A DNA stretch of 64,000 nucleotides, from NCBI GenBank assembly GCA_002796995.1, contig PEKW01000007.1, positions 124,001-188,000 on the forward strand, written 5' to 3'. Numbering within the stretch: position 1 is the first letter of the stretch; every line of letters begins with the position of its first letter. Made by a program: the position numbers and the translations under genes. The notes under the pieces are model-generated. The model was given only the letters and a program-made list of their open reading frames with translations. It ran no database searches and was not told the DNA's origin. Positions 57,629 through 64,000 of this stretch are shown one piece after another. The stretch comes from Rhizobium sp. (lineage in GTDB: Bacteria; Pseudomonadota; Alphaproteobacteria; Rhizobiales; Rhizobiaceae).

Positions 57629-58429
57629 ATGGAAACGATCAGCACCACACGGCAGGCGGACGCGAGCAAGGCAGCACCGCGCCGCATTGCCTGGATCACC
57701 GGCGCCAGCTCCGGCATCGGCCGCGCTCTCGCCCTGCGTCTCGCCCGCGACGGCTGGACCATTGCTGCCAGCGCCCGCGGCGTGGACGAACTCGCTTCGC
57801 TGGCCGCCGAGAGCAATGGACGGATCGTCGCATACGCTCTTGACGTGACGGACAGGGAAGCGGTGCATGCCACCTTCGCCGCGATCGGGTCAGACCTCGG
57901 CCCCGTGGATCTCGCGGTGTTCGCGGCCGGCACCTATTTCCGCGACTACGCGGCGGATTTCGACAGCGAACGCTTCGGCACGATGGTCGGCCTCAATCTG
58001 GTCGGTACAGCGCAGTGCCTCGAGGCGGTCATGCCCGCGATGATTGCGCGCAAGAGCGGACAGATCGCCGTCGTGGCCTCGGTATCCGGCTATGTCGGCC
58101 TGCCGGGTGCGGCAAGCTACGGGGCGACGAAGGCGGCGCTCAATGTCATGTGTGAAGCCTTCCAGCCGGAGCTCGCTGCCCATGGCGTGCGGATTTCGAT
58201 CGTCAATCCGGGCTTCGTCGACACGCCGCTCACCCGCAAGAACGATTTTCCCATGCCGTTCCTCGTCTCGGCTGAATCGGCAGCCGACTCCATCGCCGAC
58301 GGCCTCGCGGCTGGCCACTACGAGATCGTCTTCCCGTGGAAGATGGCGGTTGCGATGAAGCTCCTGCACGCGCTTCCGGCGCGCCTGCGGTTCACGCTGA
58401 CGCGCCGGATGCTTCGATCGCCGGGCTGA
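57629..58429 (+). CDS. Short-chain dehydrogenase in the ECF/ChrR locus
   Basis: 266 residues from ATG 57629. SDR motifs: TGASSGIGRALALRLA, VFAAGTYF, catalytic Ser in VVASVSGYVG, Tyr-x3-Lys in YGATKAALN and NPGFVDTPLTRKNDFPMPFL. Close relatives accompany the FAD oxidoreductase, DUF1365 and CFA synthase genes in ECF11 regulons, so it probably belongs to that set and not to the DUF993 gene. The stop is 4 bases from the convergent CFA synthase stop. Substrate is likely a modified fatty acid or lipid. Confidence 0.85.
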   Translation: METISTTRQADASKAAPRRIAWITGASSGIGRALALRLARDGWTIAASARGVDELASLAAESNGRIVAYALDVTDREAVHATFAAIGSDLGPVDLAVFAAGTYFRDYAADFDSERFGTMVGLNLVGTAQCLEAVMPAMIARKSGQIAVVASVSGYVGLPGAASYGATKAALNVMCEAFQPELAAHGVRISIVNPGFVDTPLTRKNDFPMPFLVSAESAADSIADGLAAGHYEIVFPWKMAVAMKLLHALPARLRFTLTRRMLRSPG

Positions 58430-58433
58430 GGCG

Positions 58434-59651
58434 CTATCTGGTCTTGTCGAGACGAAACTGGACGACGTCGATCCGTCCCGTGCGAAAGCCCACGGCGCAG
58501 TAGTGAAGGTAGAAGCGCCAGAGCTTGTAGAACTTGCGGTCGAAGCCGAGCGTCTCGATGGCCGGCCAGTTGGCGACGAAGGCATGGTCCCAGGCGATCA
58601 GCGTGCGATCATAGTCCCGGCCGAAGGCCAGCATGTGCCCGACGGTAAGGCCTGCCTGCCGGACGCAGTCATTGAAGGCCTCGACCGAGGGCAGCATGCC
58701 GCCGGGGAAGATATAGGTCTGGATGAAGTCGGCATTGCGCCGGTAACTGTGAAAGCGGTCCTCGTGGATGGTGATGGACTGCACCATGGCGCTGCCACCC
58801 GGCTTCAGCCGGTCGCGTACCGCTTCGAAATAGACCGGCCAGTTCTCCTCGCCGACAGCCTCGAACATCTCGATCGAGACGATCCTGTCGAAACGGCCCT
58901 GGCAGTGGCGGTAGTCTTCGAGGCGAATATCGGCACGATCGGAAAGGCCGGCGCGCTCCAGCCGATCCTCGGCGAACCTGGCCTGCTCGACCGAAAGCGT
59001 CAGCCCCGTCACGCGGCAGCCGGTGGCACGGATCGCATATTCGGCAAAGCCGCCCCAGCCGCAGCCGATCTCCAGCACATGGTCGTCCGGACCGATCTCC
59101 AGCTCCTCGACGATGCGCGCGTACTTTGCCTCCTGCGCCTCGGCGAGGTTCTGCGTGTGGGCATCGAACAGGGCCGAGGAATAGGTCATCGTCCGGTCGA
59201 GCCAGAGCTTGTAGAAGTCGTTGCCGAGATCGTAGTGGAAGGAGATGTTTCGCCGGCTACCCTTCGGCGAATTGCGCCGCAGCCGGTGGCGCAAGCGGGC
59301 AATCCCGCCGACCAGGGCCGAGGGCGCCATCAATCCGGAAAAGGCCTTCTCGTTGGCGACCGCCAGTTCCAGCACGGCACCGATGTCGGGGCTGTCGACG
59401 TCGCCGTCGATATAGGTGCGGGCAAAGCCCAGCGTACCGCCGGCCATCAGCCGCAGCAGCACGCGCGGCCGCCGCACCATCAGCACCGCGGAGGGACCCG
59501 GGGCACCGCCCTTCACGACATGCTCTGCGCCGCCCTCGAACTGCAGGACGAGGCGCCCAACGGCGATCCTGTCGACCCAGTGGCACAGCATCCGCTGCCA
59601 GATCGGGCGCGCCGCGGCGACCGTCGAAGTTCCCTGTTCGGCATGACTCAT
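58434..59651 (-). CDS. Cyclopropane-fatty-acid synthase family methyltransferase
   Basis: 405 residues from ATG 59651. SAM-binding loop [18 protein letters not shown], the CFAS blocks [25 protein letters not shown] and [14 protein letters not shown], and a C-terminal [18 protein letters not shown]. It methylates or cyclopropanates unsaturated phospholipid acyl chains at the membrane surface. It is the third gene of an operon with DUF1365 (ATGA overlap) and the FAD oxidoreductase. In Rhodobacter related ECF-controlled enzymes take part in stress lipid and furan fatty acid formation. Confidence 0.9.
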   Translation of the reverse strand: MSHAEQGTSTVAAARPIWQRMLCHWVDRIAVGRLVLQFEGGAEHVVKGGAPGPSAVLMVRRPRVLLRLMAGGTLGFARTYIDGDVDSPDIGAVLELAVANEKAFSGLMAPSALVGGIARLRHRLRRNSPKGSRRNISFHYDLGNDFYKLWLDRTMTYSSALFDAHTQNLAEAQEAKYARIVEELEIGPDDHVLEIGCGWGGFAEYAIRATGCRVTGLTLSVEQARFAEDRLERAGLSDRADIRLEDYRHCQGRFDRIVSIEMFEAVGEENWPVYFEAVRDRLKPGGSAMVQSITIHEDRFHSYRRNADFIQTYIFPGGMLPSVEAFNDCVRQAGLTVGHMLAFGRDYDRTLIAWDHAFVANWPAIETLGFDRKFYKLWRFYLHYCAVGFRTGRIDVVQFRLDKTR

Positions 59652-60439
59652 GGTTTTTCCATCCCATTCTTGAAAACGACCGTGCTGGCGATCCGCGCGT
59701 TTGCGGGCGTGTGCCGATGGATCGGCACACGCTTCAGCCAGAGACGCAGGGCCTCCCAGTGAATCCCGGCCAGCACCTTGAGCGTCATCAGCGGATAGGC
59801 GACCAGCATGGCGGCCAGGGAGCGCGTCGAGAGCTCGCGTCTCTTGCCCGCGAAGGACGCAAAGAGCAGGAGACCCTCGCCGTCGCTCTCGCTGATATTG
59901 ACCGTGACGGAGGGGCCGGGCGGCAGGATGCGAAACTGGTAGGTGCATTCCATCGGCATGAACGGCGAGACATACATTTCCTTGGCGCAGGCGTGGGTGA
60001 CGGCCTTTCCGTCACCGGCAACCGGAATGACGTAGGTGTGCCTCTCCTTGAAGGTGTTGCACACCTCGTAGAGGATGGCCGCAAGCGAACCGTCGGCCCT
60101 GTGGCAGAAATAGACCGTCAGCGGATTGAAGACGAAACCGAGGATGCGCGGATAACACAGCATGCGGATCGCCATGCCGGGTTCGAACACGCCCGCACTC
60201 TCAAGGTGTGCCTCGACCCAGGTCCTGAGCCCGCCGACGGTTCCATCTCCGTGATCGGTATCACGCAGCGAGAAGACGGCGCGCCGGTTGTGGCCGAACA
60301 GGCCCAGGCTGCGATCGAGCCGCGGCAGTTCATCAAGGTCGACCAGCAGCGAGAACACGCTGTAGCGCAGCTTGTGCTGCCGCGGCCTGTGCCGGACATG
60401 CGATACGTGACCGGTATATATGGCCGATGCCAGGGTCAT
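59648..60439 (-). CDS. DUF1365 domain-containing protein
   Basis: 263 residues from ATG 60439. The family pattern is clear: [20 protein letters not shown] near the start, [34 protein letters not shown] and [22 protein letters not shown]1365 proteins occur next to CFA synthases and FAD amine oxidase-like enzymes and may help modify the acyl chain. Overlaps both neighbours by ATGA, so translation is fully coupled. Confidence 0.88.
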   Translation of the reverse strand: MTLASAIYTGHVSHVRHRPRQHKLRYSVFSLLVDLDELPRLDRSLGLFGHNRRAVFSLRDTDHGDGTVGGLRTWVEAHLESAGVFEPGMAIRMLCYPRILGFVFNPLTVYFCHRADGSLAAILYEVCNTFKERHTYVIPVAGDGKAVTHACAKEMYVSPFMPMECTYQFRILPPGPSVTVNISESDGEGLLLFASFAGKRRELSTRSLAAMLVAYPLMTLKVLAGIHWEALRLWLKRVPIHRHTPANARIASTVVFKNGMEKP

Positions 60440-61794
60440 TCCGCCGCCTCGAGATGACGGACGTGGTCGATGCGTCCGGATTCGTTCTCGACGGACCACG
60501 GCCGGCGCACGCCGCCGAGCGCTTCCGCCACGGCCAAGCCCGCCTGCAGACCGTCCTCGTGGAAACCGCTGCCGAAATAGGCGCCGCAGAACCAGGTATT
60601 GCGTCGACCCTGCAGCTGCCAGAGGCGCCGCTGGGCGGCGTTGGCCTTGAGATCGAACAGCGGATGTTCGTAATCGAAAATCTGAATGACGTGATCCGGA
60701 TCGATGGCACGGCAGGGATTGAGTGTGACGAACAGGGGCCGGGCCGGGTCGAGCGACTGCAGGAGGTTCATCCAGTAGGTGACGCACAGGGCCTTGTTGC
60801 CCGCGTCGTCGCGTTCGGCAATGTAGTTCCAGCTCGACCACACCTGTCGGCGCTTCGGCATCAGCCGCGGATCGGAATGCAGCACGGCGAGATTTCGGGT
60901 GTATTGAAACGCGCCGAGCGTTTCCCGTTCGGCCGCATCCGCATCGCCGAGCAGTTTCAGCGACTGGTCGGCATGGGTGGCCAGCACGACATCGTCGAAG
61001 CGGTCGGCATGGCCGGACGCATCGGTCAGTTCGACGCCGAACTTGTCGCGGCGGATCGTCTGCACCGGCCGGCCAAGGCGCAGCTCTCCGGAAAAATCGG
61101 CGAGGAGGCGCTTTACATATTCGCGGCTGCCGCCGGCCACGGTCCGCCACTTGGGTCTGTCATCGAGCGACAGAAGGCCATGATTGGCGAAGAAGCGGAT
61201 GAAGGCGTGCAGCGGATAGAGCCGCATCTCGCCGGCCGTCGTCGACCAGATCGCCGCGCCCATGGGCAGGAGGTGGTCCTCGATGAAGGACGCGCCATAG
61301 CCGCTCGAGGCGAGGTAGTCGCCGAGGCTCACCGAGGCCAGTTCGGCGCGCGAAAGCAGGGCCGGCGCCTCCTTGTAGAAGCGCAGCACATCTTTCACCA
61401 TTGACCAGAAACGCGGTCGCAGCAGGTTGGACTTCTGGCCCAGCAACCCCTTCAGCCCGGAGCCGGAATATTCGAACGCGCCGCCATCGATCGATGCGGC
61501 AAAGGACATGCTGGACGGCAGGGTCGGCACCGACAGATGGTCGAACAGGGCGACCAGGTTCGGATAGTTGCGGTCATTGTAGACGATGAAACCGGTGTCG
61601 ACGGGAATGTCACGATCGCCCGAGCGCGCGAATACTGTATTGGAGTGACCGCCCGGCCGGCCTTCCGCCTCATAGAGCACGACGTCGGCGCTGCGGCTGA
61701 GAAGCCAGGCGGCGGACAGGCCCGATATGCCGGACCCGACCACTGCGATCCTGCGCCTGCCCGATGCTGTCGCCTTGCCCAAGCCGGTATCCAT
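60436..61794 (-). CDS. NAD(P)/FAD-dependent oxidoreductase (amine oxidase-like)
   Basis: 452 residues. FAD loop [20 protein letters not shown] followed by [17 protein letters not shown], and a C-terminal FAD segment [20 protein letters not shown]. It resembles protoporphyrinogen oxidase/desaturase-type flavoproteins and is the first gene of the operon with DUF1365 and CFA synthase. It probably introduces or uses a double bond in a lipid. Its promoter region has an ECF-type element (61855-61828), giving a leader of about 28 bases. Confidence 0.9.
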   Translation of the reverse strand: MDTGLGKATASGRRRIAVVGSGISGLSAAWLLSRSADVVLYEAEGRPGGHSNTVFARSGDRDIPVDTGFIVYNDRNYPNLVALFDHLSVPTLPSSMSFAASIDGGAFEYSGSGLKGLLGQKSNLLRPRFWSMVKDVLRFYKEAPALLSRAELASVSLGDYLASSGYGASFIEDHLLPMGAAIWSTTAGEMRLYPLHAFIRFFANHGLLSLDDRPKWRTVAGGSREYVKRLLADFSGELRLGRPVQTIRRDKFGVELTDASGHADRFDDVVLATHADQSLKLLGDADAAERETLGAFQYTRNLAVLHSDPRLMPKRRQVWSSWNYIAERDDAGNKALCVTYWMNLLQSLDPARPLFVTLNPCRAIDPDHVIQIFDYEHPLFDLKANAAQRRLWQLQGRRNTWFCGAYFGSGFHEDGLQAGLAVAEALGGVRRPWSVENESGRIDHVRHLEAAE

Positions 61795-61827
61795 GGAATG
61801 ACCCTCGTAATTCGTTCACTGCGCCAC

Positions 61828-61855
61828 AGTACGGACCGGGGCCGGGACCGGATCG
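61828..61855 (-). promoter_or_regulatory. ECF11-type promoter of the FAD oxidoreductase operon
   Basis: On the minus strand CGATCC (61855-61850), 16 bases, CGTACT (61833-61828). Same architecture as the sigma-gene promoter on the other strand, 40 bases before the start codon. Confidence 0.6.
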
Positions 61856-61881
61856 ATCCACGGCGAAAAATTCGCCGCCGG

Positions 61882-61909
61882 TGATCCGGCCCGCGGCAAG
61901 GCCCGTAAC
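61882..61909 (+). promoter_or_regulatory. ECF11-type promoter of the sigma-factor operon
   Basis: TGATCC (61882-61887), 16 bases, CGTAAC (61904-61909). The -35 equals the TGATCC known for Rhodobacter RpoE-ChrR targets. It indicates autoregulation of the sigma/anti-sigma pair. Confidence 0.65.
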
Positions 61910-61961
61910 GGCGATCATGACAAGAGCAGTTTTCATCTCGGCGGATCCCCGTCACAATGCT

Positions 61962-62594
61962 ATGAGGCGTTATGCGCGGCAAACGACAGCCGCGACGCTC
62001 AATCACGGGAAGAAATCGGCTTTGGCGCGCGATACCAACGACGAGATTTCACAACGAAGCCTTTCACAGATGCTGGCGGCCGTCGGGCAGAACAAGGATA
62101 TCGAAGCCTTCGAGGCATTGTTCCGTCATTATGGCCCGCGGGTTCGCGCCTACATGGCCAAGCTTGCCCGCGACGGCCAGGGGGCGGAAGAGCTGATGCA
62201 GGAAACCATGCTGGCCGTGTGGAACAAGGCCCATCAGTTCGATCCTGCCCGTGGCAATGTCTCGAGCTGGATCTTCACGATTGCCAGAAACCTGCGCATC
62301 GATGCCTATCGCAAGGAGAAGCGGCCGGTCTTCGATCCGACCGATCCGGCCTTCGTGCCCGACGACGTGCCTCCGGCCGACGTGGAATTCGAAGGGCGCC
62401 AGGAGGCCGACCGGCTTCGCCGCGCCATGGAAACGCTGCCGGCCGAGCAGCTGGAGCTGCTGAAGCTGTCCTTCTACAACGAGGCGTCGCACAGCGCGAT
62501 CGCCACGAAACTCGGACTGCCGATGGGCACGGTGAAATCGCGTATCCGTCTCGCCTTCGCCAAACTGCGCGCCGCGCTGGAGGAACGCGCATGA
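61962..62594 (+). CDS. ECF sigma factor (ECF11, RpoE/ChrR type)
   Basis: 210 residues from ATG 61962. A TTG at 62022 with GGGAAG upstream is an equally possible start, giving 190 residues. Region 2 is IEAFEALFRHYGPRVRAYMA with EELMQETMLAVWNKAHQFDP and SSWIFTIARNLRIDAYR. Region 4 is LPAEQLELLKLSFYNEASHS and IATKLGLPMGTVKSRIRLAF. The stop overlaps the ChrR-like anti-sigma gene (ATGA). In Rhodobacter the equivalent responds to singlet oxygen and organic hydroperoxides. Confidence 0.9.
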   Translation: MRRYARQTTAATLNHGKKSALARDTNDEISQRSLSQMLAAVGQNKDIEAFEALFRHYGPRVRAYMAKLARDGQGAEELMQETMLAVWNKAHQFDPARGNVSSWIFTIARNLRIDAYRKEKRPVFDPTDPAFVPDDVPPADVEFEGRQEADRLRRAMETLPAEQLELLKLSFYNEASHSAIATKLGLPMGTVKSRIRLAFAKLRAALEERA

Positions 62595-63253
62595 GCATTC
62601 AGCACCATATCAGCGACGAACTCCTGCTCTCCTACGCGGCCGGCGACCTTGCCGAAGGCTGGAGCATCGCGATCGCCACTCATCTGGCGCTTTGCCCCTC
62701 CTGTCGGCGCCGGCTCGACTTCATGGAACATGCCGGCGGCGAAATGCTGGAAATGGCCTGCGACGAGCCAGCCGACGACGGAAGCTGGGAAGCGATGAAG
62801 GCGCGCCTCTCCGGCGGCACACCGCCGTCCCCGCGCGAGCCCGCCAAGCCGGCCGCCCCGGCCGGCGACGCTGTCATTCCCGAACCTCTGCGCTCCTATC
62901 TCGGCGGCGACCTCGCCGATCTGAAATGGAAGGCGCTCGGCCGCGGCGCCTATCACATCCGCATCCCGACGAGCGATCGAGAGACGAGCGTTCGCCTGTT
63001 GAGGATCCCGGCCGGAAAGCCGGTGCCCGAGCATTCGCACGGTGGACGGGAGCTGACGCTGGTTCTGAAGGGCAGCTTCCAGGACGGCCACTCGCTGTTC
63101 AAGCGCGGCGACCTGGAGGAGGCGGACGAAAGCATGCAACACCAGCCGGTGGCGACGCCGGACGAGGACTGCATCTGCCTTGCCGTGACCGACGCGCCGC
63201 TGAAATTCCGCAGCCTGCTGGTGCGGCTGGTCCAGCCGATGCTCGGCATCTGA
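62591..63253 (+). CDS. chrR: ChrR-type zinc anti-sigma factor with cupin domain
   Basis: 220 residues. N-terminal anti-sigma domain has His6, His31, Cys35 and Cys38, exactly the zinc ligands and numbering of Rhodobacter sphaeroides ChrR as I know it. The C-terminal cupin domain has His148, His150, Glu154 and His184. This is the same H-x-H-x3-E-x29-H spacing as the second metal site of ChrR (141, 143, 147, 177). It binds the sigma factor and releases it under oxidative stress. Overlaps the sigma gene by ATGA. Confidence 0.93.
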   Translation: MSIQHHISDELLLSYAAGDLAEGWSIAIATHLALCPSCRRRLDFMEHAGGEMLEMACDEPADDGSWEAMKARLSGGTPPSPREPAKPAAPAGDAVIPEPLRSYLGGDLADLKWKALGRGAYHIRIPTSDRETSVRLLRIPAGKPVPEHSHGGRELTLVLKGSFQDGHSLFKRGDLEEADESMQHQPVATPDEDCICLAVTDAPLKFRSLLVRLVQPMLGI

Positions 63254-63292
63254 ACACCGAAACACGCCAGCCCACCAACCCTGGAGCAGACC

Positions 63293-63697
63293 ATGATGAC
63301 CTATGCCATTGCCTACGTCGCCACCGCCGTCGTGTTCTTCGGGCTGGACTATCTGTGGCTGTCGCGGATTGCCATCGGCTTCTACCGGCGTCATGTCGGC
63401 GAGCTTCTGCTGGGGACGCCCAACTTCGCCGCGGCCGGCCTCTTCTATCTCGTCTATGTCGCCGGCATCGTCTACTTCGCCGTGATGCCGGCTGTCTCCG
63501 GCGGCGGCTGGCTGGCGGCGCTGGCGGGGGGCGCGTTCCTCGGCCTGATCGCCTACGGCACCTATGACATGACCAATCTTGCGACGCTGAAGGACTGGTC
63601 TCTTCCGGTCAGCATCGTCGACATGGCCTGGGGCAGCTTCCTCACCGCCACGGCCGCGACCGCCGGCTACTTCGCCGTGACGCGCCTCTCGGCATGA
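63293..63697 (+). CDS. DUF2177 family membrane protein
   Basis: 134 residues, about four membrane segments: AIAYVATAVVFFGLDYLWLS, NFAAAGLFYLVYVAGIVYFA, GWLAALAGGAFLGLIAYGTY and a C-terminal AWGSFLTATAATAGYFAV. The YGTYDMTNLATLKDWS block between helices 3 and 4 is the family signature. It follows chrR by 39 bases and is likely in its operon; DUF2177 genes are frequent members of ECF11 regulons. Function unknown, presumably in lipid or membrane adaptation. Confidence 0.85.
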   Translation: MMTYAIAYVATAVVFFGLDYLWLSRIAIGFYRRHVGELLLGTPNFAAAGLFYLVYVAGIVYFAVMPAVSGGGWLAALAGGAFLGLIAYGTYDMTNLATLKDWSLPVSIVDMAWGSFLTATAATAGYFAVTRLSA

Positions 63698-63739
63698 GGC
63701 CTCTGGTAGGGCGTGTCTCACCGCCCTATCTGAAACCTG

Positions 63740-64000
63740 ATGATGAAGCCCGAATCCCTGCTCTATCCGACCCCGGCGGGTCTCTATTGCCCCGCGGGCG
63801 ATTTCTACGTCGATCCGGTGCGGCCGGTCGAGCGGGCGCTGATCACCCATGGGCATTCCGACCACGCCCGGCCGGGGCACGGCAAGGTCCTGGCGACACG
63901 CCAGACCCTCGACATCATGCGCATCCGCTGCGGCGCGGATTTCTGTGGCAGCGAGCAGGCGGTCGCCTACGGCGAGAGCCTTAGCCTCAATGGTGTCGGT
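63740..64000 (+). CDS. Ligase-associated DNA exonuclease (partial, 5' end)
   Basis: 87 codons to the window edge, starting at ATG 63740 or the adjacent ATG 63743. Metallo-beta-lactamase fold: ESLLYPTPAGLYCPAGDFYV followed by the metal motif LITHGHSDHARPGHGKVL. This beginning is typical of the exonuclease found beside ATP-dependent DNA ligase and a helicase in alphaproteobacterial repair operons; the ligase should lie just outside the window. The 3' part is missing. Confidence 0.85.
   Translation, partial: MMKPESLLYPTPAGLYCPAGDFYVDPVRPVERALITHGHSDHARPGHGKVLATRQTLDIMRIRCGADFCGSEQAVAYGESLSLNGVG

Overview
The window is a GC-rich, gene-dense piece of an alphaproteobacterial chromosome, almost certainly Rhizobiaceae (Rhizobium, Agrobacterium, Shinella or a close relative). 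Signs are Irr instead of a classical Fur at the fab locus, the fabI-fabB-fabA order, a TIGR02300 (FYDLN acid) protein beside tRNA-Ala, an alpha-r14/cuckoo sRNA, RIME-like intergenic palindromes and a CtrA box. No insertion sequence, prophage, CRISPR array or rRNA operon was seen. The only RNA genes found are one tRNA-Ala(GGC) and one sRNA.

Positions 1-31200 are mainly housekeeping. They hold the dnaX 3' end, ybaB and recR; a MOSC protein, a lytic transglycosylase and an MFS exporter; the rimP-nusA-ylxR-infB-rbfA-truB-rpsO-pnp translation/RNA operon; an RsmC-like methyltransferase; AraC and LuxR-type regulators; fabI-fabB-fabA, divergent from irr; several envelope proteins; tRNA-Ala; and TIGR02300, an aroA remnant, cmk and rpsA. 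The aroA gene that normally sits before cmk in this family is reduced to about 20 N-terminal and 28 C-terminal codons, still ending in the ATGA that overlaps the cmk start.

Positions 29400-39900 are mixed accessory genes: three low-complexity acidic hypothetical proteins (one under a perfect CtrA box), a nicotinamide phosphoribosyltransferase, a short ribonuclease D, a phosphonate monoester hydrolase-like sulfatase, an sRNA with three CCUCCUCCC loops, a GNAT protein and a phosphomannomutase.

Positions 39850-57550 form a large catabolic region, with every gene except the last on the minus strand. In transcription order these are a LacI regulator, a Gfo/Idh/MocA dehydrogenase, a CoA-transferase, an enoyl-CoA hydratase and an aldehyde dehydrogenase; then a sugar ABC importer (binding protein, two permeases, ATPase), a GMC oxidoreductase and an SDR; then a second GMC oxidoreductase, a Dabb protein and a glycerate 2-kinase. 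A DUF993 gene diverges from lacI, and two matching LacI-type operators lie between them. The set suggests import and oxidation of an unidentified polyol, cyclitol or glycoside whose carbon leaves partly as CoA thioesters and partly as glycerate. I do not recognise the pathway.

Positions 57600-64000 hold an ECF11 sigma/ChrR-type module. The sigma gene overlaps a ChrR-like zinc anti-sigma gene whose metal ligands have the same numbering or spacing as Rhodobacter ChrR. Divergently, an FAD oxidoreductase, a DUF1365 protein and a cyclopropane-fatty-acid synthase-like methyltransferase form a tightly overlapping operon, with an SDR and a DUF2177 membrane protein nearby. Both divergent promoters carry the same -35/-10 arrangement. 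The window ends inside a ligase-associated DNA exonuclease gene.
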